Below are positions 46,137 through 55,723 of a DNA stretch of 64,000 nucleotides, one piece after another (within the stretch, counting starts at the first letter, position 1; each line of letters starts with the position of its first letter). The stretch spans positions 1 through 64,000 of the forward strand of contig DIHO01000008.1 of assembly GCA_002420185.1 (NCBI GenBank). The letters are read 5' to 3'. The notes beneath the pieces are model-generated. The model was not told where the DNA came from, made no database searches, and saw only the letters and a list, made by a program, of their open reading frames with translations. The DNA comes from Opitutales bacterium UBA5694 (GTDB lineage: Bacteria; Verrucomicrobiota; Verrucomicrobiia; Opitutales; Opitutaceae). Both the position numbers and the translations under genes were made by a program.

Positions 46137-46335
46137 CCCTTGTTATCTATCCCGTCTGCCCAAATAAAAGTTTGGAAAAGGGGTCTAACACTAACTTTTT
46201 TGTCTTCCTACTGAATCTCCGCGGAGCCGCTTCCTAAGAAGCAGAACGAATCAGTGAAATCTCCCTATTTTCGATCTTGAGTTTTCGAAATGCGTCGTAT
46301 TTCGTCCCGAGTCGTTACGCGATAACGTGACCCGT

Positions 46336-46412
46336 GGGGCAGTAGCTCAGCTGGATAGAGCACCTGATTTCTAATCCGGTGGTCGGGGGTTCGAGTCCCT
46401 CCTGCCCTACCA
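46336..46412 (+). tRNA. tRNA-Arg (anticodon TCT)
   Basis: A 77-base cloverleaf with encoded CCA. Acceptor GGGGCAG pairs with CTGCCCT (first pair G-T). D arm GCTC/GAGC, anticodon loop TTTCTAA with TCT, T arm with GTTCGAGTC. The anticodon stem CCTGA/TCCGG has a T-C mismatch at its middle pair (29:41). Decodes AGA and probably AGG. Confidence 0.93.
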
Positions 46413-46593
46413 TGACTAAAGCTTAATTACAAAGCGTGAAGGAATGATGAACCTAACGCTGGGGACAACGAGAGAGGGACGAGAAACAACCTCTGGCAAC
46501 GCGTTGTAATGCCACCCCCACTGATGTAAAGGGCCTGATACAAACAGAGCGAAGGTAGGTGCTAACAAATTATCGCCAAACGCCCTCTCAACC

Positions 46594-47694
46594 TCACGTC
46601 AAAGCGTACTGCTTTTCAGTCAGCTCAGTCAAAGACACCCAGTTCTTCCAGGCAGCTTGTAGCTCTTTGCGCAGTTCCTTGATCTCGAGAAGCAATATTT
46701 GCCGGCGCTCTTCTGTTGCCACTTTCAGTTCACGGTAGGCTTTGGACAATTCGGCGGCCTTCCCCTCAAACTGCTTCGACATTTCCTCAAGCTTGTTTCG
46801 TACCTCCTGTGCACCATCGTCGAGTTCATCTCGAATACGCTCCAGAAGCAGCTGTTTGTCGTTTTTGACCAAAGTTTGCTGGATGCGAATATTGTTCACC
46901 CAACGGAGGTTCTTTACGAGTCCGATCTTTGATGATGTCCAGATCAGCCATTTGGTAGGGTCAAAATGGTACCAGCGAATGCCGTTGCGGTAGTCATTGG
47001 CGATTGCGTGGTGGTAGTTGTGGTAGCCTTCACCGAAAGTCAATAAGGCTAGAAGGGCATTATCTGCAGCTGTCTGTTCCTTGGAGTAAGTGCGAGACCC
47101 CCAGGTGTGGGCCAATGAATTGATGAACCAAGTGCAATGGTGAATCGTAAAAATACGAAGCAGCACGCAACCGACAAAGGAAGCCAGAGGAGACATGAAA
47201 AGGCAGCCGAGAGCAAATACGACCCCATTTACGAGCAGAAACAGTTTCCCGTAGTGATTATGCTGAAACATGACTCGTTTGTTTTTCAAAAGGTCCCCCA
47301 CGATCCGCTCATTAATTGGTATGGGCTTTCTGACGAAAAGCCAACCGACGTGGGCGAACCAGAATCCTCGGTTGATATTGTAGGGGTCTTTATCCGTGTC
47401 CACATGGCTGTGGTGGATGCGGTGGTCATTGGACCAGCTTAAGGCGGACATTTGACCCGAGAGCATTGAAGTTATGAGCCAAAACCACTCGAAGAAAGGG
47501 TTGGCGTCATAAGTTCTGTGGGCAAACAAGCGATGGTAGGCGGCAGTAATCGCGAACCCAGAGAGGACAAACGTCGCGAAGTAGATAATGAAAGTCGCGA
47601 AGTTGAAATCGCTAACAATGAATGGTAGCAGAGTGAAAAGCACGACGTGATAACCCACTATCGTTGCAAAAGTTCCCCAGTTTTGTATGCGCAT
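46594..47694 (-). CDS. Acyl-CoA/acyl-lipid delta-9 fatty acid desaturase with coiled-coil tail
   Basis: A 366-residue integral membrane desaturase. ATG 47694 is preferred over an upstream start because the N-terminal helix begins just after it. The three histidine boxes are complete: HRLFAH, HRIHHSHVDTDKDPYN and GEGYHNYHHAIANDYRNG. Membrane helices lie between them. After WYHFDPTKWLIWTSSKIGL an unusual tail of about 100 residues is rich in E, K, L and A and has the heptad character of a coiled coil (LEEMSKQFEGKAAELSKAYR, LLEIKELRKELQAAW). It introduces a cis double bond into membrane fatty acids. Lies close to the acyl operon but on the other strand. Confidence 0.92.
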   Translation of the reverse strand: MRIQNWGTFATIVGYHVVLFTLLPFIVSDFNFATFIIYFATFVLSGFAITAAYHRLFAHRTYDANPFFEWFWLITSMLSGQMSALSWSNDHRIHHSHVDTDKDPYNINRGFWFAHVGWLFVRKPIPINERIVGDLLKNKRVMFQHNHYGKLFLLVNGVVFALGCLFMSPLASFVGCVLLRIFTIHHCTWFINSLAHTWGSRTYSKEQTAADNALLALLTFGEGYHNYHHAIANDYRNGIRWYHFDPTKWLIWTSSKIGLVKNLRWVNNIRIQQTLVKNDKQLLLERIRDELDDGAQEVRNKLEEMSKQFEGKAAELSKAYRELKVATEERRQILLLEIKELRKELQAAWKNWVSLTELTEKQYALT

Positions 47695-47801
47695 GTGTAA
47701 AATAAAGCTCCCTAAATGGGAAGGGTTCGTTAATGAAATAAGACACATTTGTCGCGAATTTCTTTCATTACGCAACCTTTAGATAACGGTTTTAACGGTT
47801 T

Positions 47802-47984
47802 TTATTTTAATTTCCTGAGTATTTGCGAAATCAGTAACTGAAACAGGAGCATCAAAGTGACGAAAAACATAAAATTGAATCGAGTTAGGAGAGAATACAA
47901 AAGCAGATTTCGCTCGTTACTACTTCGGGTTTTTTGAGGAATCAGCTCACTGACTTTGGTTCGCATTAAATCCTGCCGCCTCAT
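47802..47984 (-). CDS. Possible small single-pass membrane protein
   Basis: A 60-codon frame from ATG 47984: a charged N-terminal part (MRRQDLMRTKVSELIPQKTR) then a hydrophobic segment (FNFMFFVTLMLLFQLLISQI) and a basic end. It lies upstream of the desaturase, same strand. No family; could be a chance frame. Confidence 0.3.
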   Translation of the reverse strand: MRRQDLMRTKVSELIPQKTRSSNERNLLLYSLLTRFNFMFFVTLMLLFQLLISQILRKLK

Positions 47985-48126
47985 CCATAATTCATTGGGG
48001 CGGCCAGGCACACCCACAACTTAAAACCTGCAGAATCAGCTTGATCGACCTCGGAATTCTTTAGTCACCCGGTTACACAGGAAAAGCGGAGCCATCGATG
48101 CGAGTGCGACCTGCCACTTTCCGTAG

Positions 48127-48576
48127 GGCCACATTTTGATCGAAGACGTCCAGGGCGTTGGTAAAACCACCCCTGCCTACGTCTTGACAAACTCACTCGA
48201 CTGCCAATTCAACCGCATCCAGTCTACCTTTGATTTCCTGCCATCCGACATTCTCTTTGTCCCCATTCATAAAGATTCCGATAATCAATTAGAGTTTTTC
48301 AAGGGTCTTGTCTTCTCCAACATCGAACTCGCCGACTAGAGAAACCGAGCCTCCACTAATTCTCAATCGGCCATGCCCGAACAGATGGAGCGAGAATTTC
48401 TAAAGATCGATGGCACCTAGCGTCCAATCGAGCCGCCTCATATGGTAGTCGCCACGTAGAGCCCGATCGACTTTGAAAGTGCTTTTCCGCTCCCAAGAGC
48501 TCAACTGGATCGCTTCCTAATGTGTATTTCGACGGGCAACCTGGAAAACGAGGACGAATCCTCTATGCTTCGATAA
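48127..48576 (+). pseudogene. Decayed MoxR-type AAA+ ATPase
   Basis: A single plus-strand frame carries the N-terminal half of a MoxR ATPase: LIEDVQGVGKTTPAYVLTNS (Walker A), DCQFNRIQSTFDFLPSDIL and LVFSNIELAD at the Walker B position. A TAG at 48337-48339 replaces the Walker B glutamate. The same frame continues NRASTNSQSAMPEQMERE, a TAG at 48418, PIEPPHMVVAT, a TAG at 48457, SPIDFESAFPLPRAQLDRFL and finally TAA at 48574. No frameshift is needed, so decay is by nonsense and missense mutation. The C-terminal lid is missing. MoxR normally assists metal-cofactor or complex assembly with VWA proteins, none of which is nearby. Confidence 0.88.
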
Positions 48577-48706
48577 AGCACCAGTGTTTGGAGGCGGATA
48601 CATGAACACATAGACGGGAATTTCGACACTCGATAGCCACAACGTAAATTTGCCTCTTCGAGTGCGAGTATAAGGATCCATGCATAACCACCCGAAGACA
48701 GGCAGC

Positions 48707-49726
48707 CTACTTTTCGAAGTCAATCACGACCTTAATCGACCCGTCTTGACGATCTACAAAAAGCTCATATGCCCTCTGGGCTTCGTCAAAAGGCAGAGAG
48801 TGGGTCAGTAAAGGTTTCAGGTCGATCTCTCGCTCAGCAATCATTCGCGCGGCCTCAATGAAGTCACCGGCATCTTTTGCCCCCACCGAGTGATGGATCG
48901 TCAGATTCTTCATAAACGCTTTTCCCAGTGCATATTGGTCCTGATAATAATGATCCACTACGCCAAACTGTAACAGCACCCCATCGACACGCACCAATTC
49001 GATCGCTTGATTTATAGCGAGTTCGGCATGTCCGATGGCTTCAATTACAATGTCGGCCAGTACTCCGCCGGTTAATTCGGAAACCGCTTCCAGAATATCG
49101 GTTTCGGTCGCATTAATCGTGTGGTTGGCCCCCAGGACACGACCCATCTTTAGCCGGTACTTAAGTCGATCAATTCCGATTACGGCCGCCGCCCCCTTTT
49201 GTTTCAACAAGGCGTTGAACATGAGCCCTATCGGCCCTTGGCCAAGGACCACTACCGTTTTTCCAGCGACATCTGGCATCTTTCGCCAGGCGTAGAGCAA
49301 CGTCCCAAAAGGTTGGGCCAGAAGGACTTCCTCCTTAGATACGGGGCTTTCAGGCAACGAAAAAACACGATTTTCCGGCAGTGTTAGGTATTCGAAAAAT
49401 CCGTACTGATTAAACGGAAGCCCAAGCACGAAGTCGCCCTCCTTAAATCTATCGGACGCGGACTCCTCCACAATACCCACACATTCATGCAAGGAAAGAC
49501 CAATCGGCAATGGGTATACCTTTTCGCGTTCATAGTTTACGTGTCCATAGGGGCTTCGCATGCCTTCGTCACTCAACCACTGCTGGTCGTAATCGAAGTA
49601 GGGAATATCCGAGCCGCATAGACAGGTCTTCTGCAACTTTATCCGGACATCCCCAGGCTTTAGTGGTGGAATATCAACTTCAACAATTTCCGCTCTGCGC
49701 GGTCCTGTAATTTGTACGGCTCTCAC
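48707..49726 (-). CDS. MDR-superfamily zinc-type alcohol/sorbitol dehydrogenase
   Basis: A 339-residue medium-chain dehydrogenase from GTG 49726 (VRAVQITGPRRAEIVEVD, a standard start); ATG 49807 would add 27 residues with no similarity. Catalytic-domain motifs are CLCGSDIPYF (zinc cysteine) and LSLHECVGIVEE in place of the usual GHE. The cysteines of the structural zinc loop are absent. The Rossmann motif is VVVLGQGPIGLMFNALLKQ, with IGIDRLKYRLKMGRVLGAN after it. The end DGSIKVVIDFE is normal. Substrate is probably a sugar alcohol or aliphatic alcohol; not determinable here. Single gene, no operon partners. Confidence 0.88.
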   Translation of the reverse strand: MRAVQITGPRRAEIVEVDIPPLKPGDVRIKLQKTCLCGSDIPYFDYDQQWLSDEGMRSPYGHVNYEREKVYPLPIGLSLHECVGIVEESASDRFKEGDFVLGLPFNQYGFFEYLTLPENRVFSLPESPVSKEEVLLAQPFGTLLYAWRKMPDVAGKTVVVLGQGPIGLMFNALLKQKGAAAVIGIDRLKYRLKMGRVLGANHTINATETDILEAVSELTGGVLADIVIEAIGHAELAINQAIELVRVDGVLLQFGVVDHYYQDQYALGKAFMKNLTIHHSVGAKDAGDFIEAARMIAEREIDLKPLLTHSLPFDEAQRAYELFVDRQDGSIKVVIDFEK

Positions 49727-49995
49727 GAATCGAATTGAGCCCAAACCACTCTGGCAATGCAACTCCGGAAGTGATTCAATCGCTCTGTCAAGACGACCTA
49801 TTCGCATAGTCCTCTCAATTTTCCGAATACAAGACCTCAGCGATCGATATAAAAAAAATCAATCAGTCCTTTTTTTCTACCTCGTCTCTTGAATCTTATT
49901 CTTATCCACTGGGTGTGTAAAATAGGGGCGAAATCTTTCCCCCATCTTGATTCTTAAGAATACCCTACTCTTTATCCCATGACCTCTCAATATCA

Positions 49996-50197
49996 CTGAT
50001 CCGCAATCTGATACTTTACACGCTTATCCTCGCTGCGGCATCCACGCTGGCGGCCCCACGGAAACCCAAAACCTTGCCGATAAGTTTTTCTCAAACCCGA
50101 GATTGAAGATCCCCGCTTTTCACCGGGAAACCGCTCGCTATACTTAATTGGGAATAACGGTCAGAGAGCCCTGATCAGCTACGATTTTGAAACATAA
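49996..50197 (+). pseudogene. N-terminal remnant of a prolyl-oligopeptidase family (S9) peptidase
   Basis: In the 616-base gap 49808-50423 the plus strand shows a signal peptide (IRNLILYTLILAAASTLAAP, its first codon CTG instead of ATG), then after a frameshift KPEIEDPRFSPGNRSLYLIG and NNGQRALISYDFET before a TAA at 50195-50197. This matches the start of the beta-propeller of S9 peptidases (F-F-x-x-P-E-I-x-D-P-x-x-S-P-D-G). The catalytic domain is gone. The remainder of the gap shows nothing recognisable. Confidence 0.65.
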
Positions 50198-50423
50198 AAA
50201 CGCCACAGCATAAAAGCAGAAAGAGAAAACCGGTTCTAGCTAGTCTACTTTTCAAAGAGGATACACTTCCCTTGCTTACGTGAGCAGTCTATTTCATGTA
50301 ACAAGTCCTCGATCATTCTCAGCCCAATATGCATTCGCAATCTACCTGATTTGGGCAACTCCCTTAGCGATCAAGGAATACTAAGCTAATTCTTCGATCC
50401 ATGTCGCTCCGTGGGGAAACCGA

Positions 50424-51389
50424 CTACTCCAAGCCGCAGCCCTTGCGCACTCTTTGATTCACATTTCGGGCTATTTCTCTAGCTTTCTCTGCTCCGTTAG
50501 CAAGCACCTGATCCACATAGTCTTGATTTTGCATGAGATCTGCCCGGCACTCTCGAGCCGGACGAAAGTACTCCCAGTAAAGTTCAAACAGCCGCTTCTT
50601 CAGGTCTCCGTATCCATAGCCTCCTGCTTTCAGTTTTTCGACTTCCTCTACGTAGTTCTCAGGGGTAGTTAAATGTTTGATCAACTGAATAGCTATGTTC
50701 TCTTCCGCATCCGACTTAGGCTCGTCTGGAGTACGGCTGTCCATGACGATGCTCATCAGTCGCTTTCGGGTCGGTTTCTCCTCTCCAAAGATCTCTACCG
50801 TATTATTGTAGCTCTTGCTCATTTTCTGGCCATCGATGCCAGGAATGACTTCCGCTCCTTCGTGAAATGCAGGTTCGGGGACGCTAAAGGTTTCACCATA
50901 AGTCTGATTGAACTTGATGGCTAGATCGCGAGTCACTTCGACGTGTTGTTTTTGGTCACGCCCGACCGGCACGCTGTCCGCATCGTAAATGAGAATGTCG
51001 GCCGCCATGAGGACCGGGTAGGCAAATAGCCCGTGATTAGCAGAAAGGCCTTTCGCGATCTTATCCTTGTAACTGTGGCAACGCTCTAGGAGACCCATCG
51101 GGCAAATCGAGGACAGTATCCAAGATAGCTCTACGTGTTCCGGGACATCTGACTGTTTAAATAGCACCGCCTTCTCCGGATTCAAGCCGCATGCTAGGAA
51201 ATCGATTGCCACCTGCCGCGTGTATTCACGCCTCAAATTCGCATCGTATAGCGAGGTCATGGAATGATAGTCCGCGATAAAGTAAAACGCTTCTCCATGA
51301 TCCTGAAGCTCGATCGACGGCTTCATCATTCCAAAATAGTTTCCCACATGGAGGACGCCTGATGGCTGTATACCAGAGAGTATTCTCAT
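50424..51389 (-). CDS. trpS: Tryptophan-tRNA ligase
   Basis: A 321-residue class I aminoacyl-tRNA synthetase charging tRNA-Trp. It starts MRILSGIQPSGVLHVGNYFG, the HIGH-equivalent being HVGN. The adenylate site has AFYFIADYHSMTSLYD and PVGRDQKQHVEVTRDLAIKF. The flexible loop is GQKMSKSYNNTVEIF. It is in the usual length range. Stand-alone gene: the upstream 454-base stretch 51390-51843 carries no recognisable gene, only a small hairpin at 51553-51568 (TGTCGC-TTAT-GCGACA). Confidence 0.96.
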   Translation of the reverse strand: MRILSGIQPSGVLHVGNYFGMMKPSIELQDHGEAFYFIADYHSMTSLYDANLRREYTRQVAIDFLACGLNPEKAVLFKQSDVPEHVELSWILSSICPMGLLERCHSYKDKIAKGLSANHGLFAYPVLMAADILIYDADSVPVGRDQKQHVEVTRDLAIKFNQTYGETFSVPEPAFHEGAEVIPGIDGQKMSKSYNNTVEIFGEEKPTRKRLMSIVMDSRTPDEPKSDAEENIAIQLIKHLTTPENYVEEVEKLKAGGYGYGDLKKRLFELYWEYFRPARECRADLMQNQDYVDQVLANGAEKAREIARNVNQRVRKGCGLE

Positions 51390-51843
51390 AATTTAGTCTA
51401 GCCTTTCAGTAGAGACCCGCAATGACCAGATCAACACAGATCTTTATTTTCTCGGGAGATTGGAAACGGACCAACAACAAGGCTAGCGAAAAGAGAGGAA
51501 CGGGTCAAGGTTGGTGTAGGCAACTTAGCCCCGACTCATAGGGGTCTTCGAATGTCGCTTATGCGACACTGACTTCTTTTGCTGCTAGATGCCCTTATCA
51601 CGATTGGAGAGAGGGAAACCTTTTCGGCTTTGAAACTGACCTCCACTCGCAACACGAACCCCAGCATTCTCCCAGATCAAGAAACAATGAAATTTTAGAT
51701 TAAGGCTAGGGTTTCTAAAATGATACCATAAAGAACCAACCACGAAGGGAACGGAAGTTAGGGCTAGGGCCCTGAGTGCCCGAAACAATCTTCTATCACG
51801 GCACGTCGTCGTTCTCCACCCGCTAAACTCGTCCAGCACCCAA

Positions 51844-52521
51844 TTAACCCTTCAACGGCAGCTTGCGATGTCCACCTTTTCCAAGGTATACCTGGCCTTG
51901 CCCCAGGTACCCAGAAAAGCTGCTATTAGGACCAATCAGGGAACCTTTACCCACTATCGATCCCGGCATTAAGGCAGTATTGCAGCCAATTTCTGCGCTG
52001 TCCCCCAAAATAGCCCCAAACTTTTCCAGGCCAGTGTCTAACCGCTCCCCGTCGAGGTTCACTAGAATATTCTTCTTCTCGAAACGAAGGTTGGAAAGAA
52101 TCACCCCTGCCCCCAAATGGGCACCGCTCCCCAGAATCGAGTCGCCCACGTAAGAAAAGTGCGGCGTTTGGGTCTTCTCCATTACCAAAGCATTTTTGTA
52201 CTCGCAGGAATTTCCGATGACGCTGCCCGCCCCAATGATGACGTTTCCGCGAATGTAGGCACTCGGGCGGATCTCCACTCTATCGCCGATCCAGCAAGGT
52301 CCTTTGATACAGCAATAGGGCGGCAGTTGAACAGAATCTCCCAAATAAACCTCGCCCTCGATATGAACGCCTGCAGGGAGTTCATGCATAGCTACATTGC
52401 CCACTAATCCTGAAAGTGCTTCCTTGATCTTTGGCAGCCATTCCCACGGTCTGGCTTCTGGTCGAAAATAATCCTGAAACGGCATGTTCTCAGGTAAATC
52501 AAAAAAGTCTGCGGCAATCAC
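51844..52521 (-). CDS. Left-handed beta-helix (hexapeptide) protein, GlmU/sugar-nucleotide-like
   Basis: A 225-residue protein made of hexapeptide repeats that form a left-handed parallel beta-helix: GVHIEGEVYLGDSVQLPPYC, CIKGPCWIGDRVEIRPSAYI, RGNVIIGAGSVIGNSCEYKN and AHLGAGVILSNLRF. The order resembles the C-terminal acyltransferase domain of GlmU and bifunctional nucleotidyltransferases, including the conserved ANLRFE-like turn and a GAILGDSAEIGCNTALMPGS segment. The N-terminal 50 residues are helical and replace the nucleotidyltransferase domain. It may acetylate or otherwise acylate a sugar nucleotide. Verrucomicrobia and Planctomycetes commonly have such stand-alone proteins. Confidence 0.85.
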   Translation of the reverse strand: MIAADFFDLPENMPFQDYFRPEARPWEWLPKIKEALSGLVGNVAMHELPAGVHIEGEVYLGDSVQLPPYCCIKGPCWIGDRVEIRPSAYIRGNVIIGAGSVIGNSCEYKNALVMEKTQTPHFSYVGDSILGSGAHLGAGVILSNLRFEKKNILVNLDGERLDTGLEKFGAILGDSAEIGCNTALMPGSIVGKGSLIGPNSSFSGYLGQGQVYLGKGGHRKLPLKG

Positions 52522-52837
52522 GAATCGAAACCTAGAGTCTCGAGCGACTCCCTCAAGCGAATGTTTTCCTAGAACCTAATATTATCCAAGAGTTAGCTAG
52601 TTGCTATGGATTTCTCTGCAAAAGTCGCGAAACACCTTGAGGCAACGGATTATTCCTAATCACCCTCAAAGAACCCTTCGACATAGCTAACCCTACAATC
52701 GGAGACCGTCCATTTACTGTACCCGCAAAGCCGAGCCGGACCATACGTAGCTTCAGAACCAACTGAAACTCACTGCACATAAAGCGGTTTCGAAACCCTC
52801 GAAAAAGAGTGCCTTCGACCCTGCTTAATGCGGAAAA

Positions 52838-52913
<76 letters not shown>

Positions 52914-53069
52914 AACAATACGAATATCACTGACCATTTCCTCTTCCCTAAGTCAATAGAAAATTCCAGATTTTGACAACTGGAATTGGACTATCGGTTT
53001 AGGTATTTAAGAGCCATTAGAGGCCGTTGATCCTGCTGTAGCTCACTAGGAATCCGCAACCTTACTGCG

Positions 53070-54434
53070 TCACCGATCTACCACGTCCAGTTCAGGCCAT
53101 TGCTGCAGCTTGCGGTGAAGTGTGCGGCGACTGATACCCATTAGCTTTGCTGCCTTCGTTCGATTTCCCTTGGAATCCGCCAAGGCCTCACGCAGCAAAC
53201 GCTTTTCATTTTCCTCCTTATCCAACGGTGAAACGATCACCCTCTCCCCATCGATTCTGAGTGACTCTCCCCGGAATTTTGCTTCTAAATCATAATCGTG
53301 AATTACGCTCCCCCGGTGAAGCACCACCGCGTTCTCTGCAAAATTCCGAAGTTCGCGAATATTGCCCGGCCACGAATATCGCCGAAGGCATTGCATCGCA
53401 CCCGTCTCAAAAGTAGGTGCCTCAATTTCATTCTCCTCGGCGAACTCCAACAAAAAGTGATTCAAAAGTACCGGTAGATCCTCACTCCGATCCCTCAGCG
53501 GCGGCATCCTGATCTGCACCACATTCAATCGAAAGTACAAGTCTTCTCTGAATGTACCCTCCCGCACCATCTCCTTTAAATCCCTGTTGGTGGCCGCAAT
53601 CAAGCGCATGTCTACTGTAATGGATTTAGAACTACCAATGCGCTCGAACGTACGCTGTTCTAAAAAACGGAGCAGCTTGACCTGAGTCGACAAACTAATT
53701 TCGCCGATTTCATCCAAAAACAGGCTTCCTTCGTGGGCTAGTTCAAACCGGCCGATCCGACGCTCCGACGCTCCTGTAAAGGCACCCTTCTCGTGCCCAA
53801 ACAATTCGCTTTCCAATAGGTTAGAAGGTAGTGCTGCACAATGGACCGCAACAAAGGGACCTTGCGGTCGGTTGCTGTTTTGGTGGATCGCTTGTGCGAT
53901 TCGCTCCTTCCCCGTACCCGTCTCACCCTCGATCAAAACACTTGCTTTCGAGGGTGCCACTAGCTTCACCCGCTCGATGACATTCTTCAGCTCAGCAGAA
54001 TTTCCTTTAATACCATCAAAGCTGTACTTCACATCTAGCCGCTCGTGAAGTTGCTCAACCTCTACCTGGAGTGTTTTCGACTCGATAGCACGTTTTGCTA
54101 GTATTTCCAATTTTTCCAAATTGACCGGTTTCGTAAGGAAATCATAGGCCCCACGCTTCATCGCCTCAACCGCTGATGGTACATTTCCATACGCCGTCAT
54201 CATGATAACTGGTGGTCTGTTTTTTAGCATCAACGCTTTATCAACGACCTTTAGACCCGACTTTCCGGGCATACGCAAATCCGTCAGAATCAAATCGAAC
54301 GTCTCACTCTGCATGAGCGTGAACGCCTGATCCGCATTCTCCGCCAAATAGATATCATACTGATCCTCCAGAACTTGCTGGAGCCCCTCGCGAGTATTCC
54401 GTTCGTCATCGACAATCAAAACAGTTGGTAGCAT
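53070..54434 (-). CDS. NtrC-family sigma-54-dependent response regulator
   Basis: A 454-residue transcription activator. Receiver domain: LIVDDERNTREGLQQVLED, phospho-acceptor aspartate in LILTDLRMPGKSGL and PVIMMTAYG. Sigma-54 AAA+ domain: VLIEGETGTGKERIAQAIHQ (Walker A), FGHEKGAFTGASERRIGRFE (GAFTGA loop that contacts sigma-54) and GSLFLDEIGEISLS (Walker B). The Fis-type helix-turn-helix is GNRTKAAKLMGISRRTLHRK. It is paired with the kinase gene starting at 55723, 113 bases upstream, so the kinase-regulator pair probably form one transcript. The target genes need a -24/-12 promoter (GG-N10-GC); none was identified with confidence. Confidence 0.95.
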   Translation of the reverse strand: MLPTVLIVDDERNTREGLQQVLEDQYDIYLAENADQAFTLMQSETFDLILTDLRMPGKSGLKVVDKALMLKNRPPVIMMTAYGNVPSAVEAMKRGAYDFLTKPVNLEKLEILAKRAIESKTLQVEVEQLHERLDVKYSFDGIKGNSAELKNVIERVKLVAPSKASVLIEGETGTGKERIAQAIHQNSNRPQGPFVAVHCAALPSNLLESELFGHEKGAFTGASERRIGRFELAHEGSLFLDEIGEISLSTQVKLLRFLEQRTFERIGSSKSITVDMRLIAATNRDLKEMVREGTFREDLYFRLNVVQIRMPPLRDRSEDLPVLLNHFLLEFAEENEIEAPTFETGAMQCLRRYSWPGNIRELRNFAENAVVLHRGSVIHDYDLEAKFRGESLRIDGERVIVSPLDKEENEKRLLREALADSKGNRTKAAKLMGISRRTLHRKLQQWPELDVVDR

Positions 54435-54547
54435 ATCTCCAGTTAGAAGCCAAAACCCATGAGGTCAATGAGTAATTATGACACAGTTTTCCAAGGGGTT
54501 TTAACAGTACAAACCCCAGCCTAGTGAGGTGCATGCCTTAACACAAA

Positions 54548-55723
54548 TTACTCTAACATTCGAAATTTTTGATTTTGCTTCAGAAATTCTAACGTCACTA
54601 GCGTTCCGATACCCTCCTTGCTATCTATGCCAACTTGTCCCCCATGCTCCCGCATGATACGCTGAACAATCATCATACCAAGACCCGTGCCGCTTTTTTT
54701 TGTAGTATGGTAGGGCTGGAAAACATGTGATAGGTCTTCGTGCTTAATACCTGAACCCGAATCTCCAAACCGAAGATAGAACCGCTCTTCATCGGACTGA
54801 ATTTTGACTCGAATGACCCCACCCGGCTGCATCGCTTCCATCGCGTTTTTAGTTACGTTGAAAAACACCTGTTTTATTTGCTGCTTGTCCGCTCGAACTA
54901 TCGGGCTTTCTGCTCCAGTATCGATCTCCACTGTGATACCACGGTCCTCTAATTCGTTGGACTGAAACTCAAGTGACTCCTCTAGCACCTCGTTCAGGTT
55001 AAGTGTCTGGAAATCTGGGATTTGCGGTCGAACCGCCTCGAGAAAGTTCTTGATAATCCCATCGAGTCGCGAAACTTCATTACGACATACTTCAAGCGAG
55101 CCAGCGAGCTTCTCATTAGGAGGAGCCTGCTCAAGCTTTACCAACTGACGTTCCATCAGTTGGAGATGGATGGTTATTGAATTGAGCGGATTCCCCAACT
55201 CATGGGCGACACCAGCCGCCAAAAGCAAAATCGAACTTACCCGCTCTGACTCCATCGATTCCCGCGTTGATTGCTTCTCGATCGTTATATCCGATAGAAT
55301 CACGACGAACCGTGCATCGCCCCCTTCCCTGCCTTCGACTTCAAAGGGCAAAATATAGAGTCGGACGTATCTATTCTGCGGGTACGTTAGTTGAAACTCT
55401 CTTGAGCTCACTGACGACTCCAACAGAGCTCCCTCGTCAAGTCCGAGCGATCCACGCAATTCGGGAATAAGACGCCACAAAGAGGCCTCACCAATATCCT
55501 TATCCTTGAGCCCAATCATGCGGTGACTAGCCATATTCGCGTACTCAATAACGCCCAGGTCGCTTATCACAAGTATTCCCTCAAGAGCCGTATTGAAGAT
55601 GGTTTCAAGCAGCTCCCTCTCACGAGCAAGCTTTTTGACTAGATTGGTCAGATTGATCGTGTCCAGGGAATCGATCTGCCCGAGAACCCGATCCAGCGAT
55701 GATTCCTTCTTTCCGAACTTCAT
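54548..55723 (-). CDS. PAS-domain sensor histidine kinase
   Basis: A 391-residue kinase from ATG 55723 (the frame is open to TTG 55759). It has no membrane helix, so it senses a cytoplasmic signal. Short coiled coil (NLTNLVKKLARERELLETIF), PAS domain (ALEGILVISDLGVIEYANMA and on to VVILSDITIEK), HisKA domain with the phospho-histidine in LAAGVAHELGNPLNSITIHL, and an HATPase_c domain with NVTKNAMEAM (N box), RFGDSGSGIKHEDL (G1) and KSGTGLGMMIVQRIM (G2). It resembles NtrB-type kinases. Cognate partner of the regulator at 53070. Confidence 0.95.
   Translation of the reverse strand: MKFGKKESSLDRVLGQIDSLDTINLTNLVKKLARERELLETIFNTALEGILVISDLGVIEYANMASHRMIGLKDKDIGEASLWRLIPELRGSLGLDEGALLESSVSSREFQLTYPQNRYVRLYILPFEVEGREGGDARFVVILSDITIEKQSTRESMESERVSSILLLAAGVAHELGNPLNSITIHLQLMERQLVKLEQAPPNEKLAGSLEVCRNEVSRLDGIIKNFLEAVRPQIPDFQTLNLNEVLEESLEFQSNELEDRGITVEIDTGAESPIVRADKQQIKQVFFNVTKNAMEAMQPGGVIRVKIQSDEERFYLRFGDSGSGIKHEDLSHVFQPYHTTKKSGTGLGMMIVQRIMREHGGQVGIDSKEGIGTLVTLEFLKQNQKFRMLE

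Noticed and set aside
51553..51568. TGTCGC-TTAT-GCGACA hairpin as a terminator
   Set aside because: No gene ends just upstream in the orientation that would use the T-rich side, and the T-run is weak.
51585..51839. 84-codon minus-strand frame upstream of trpS
   Set aside because: Some hydrophobic content but no family, no ribosome binding site and no relic similarity; treated as chance.
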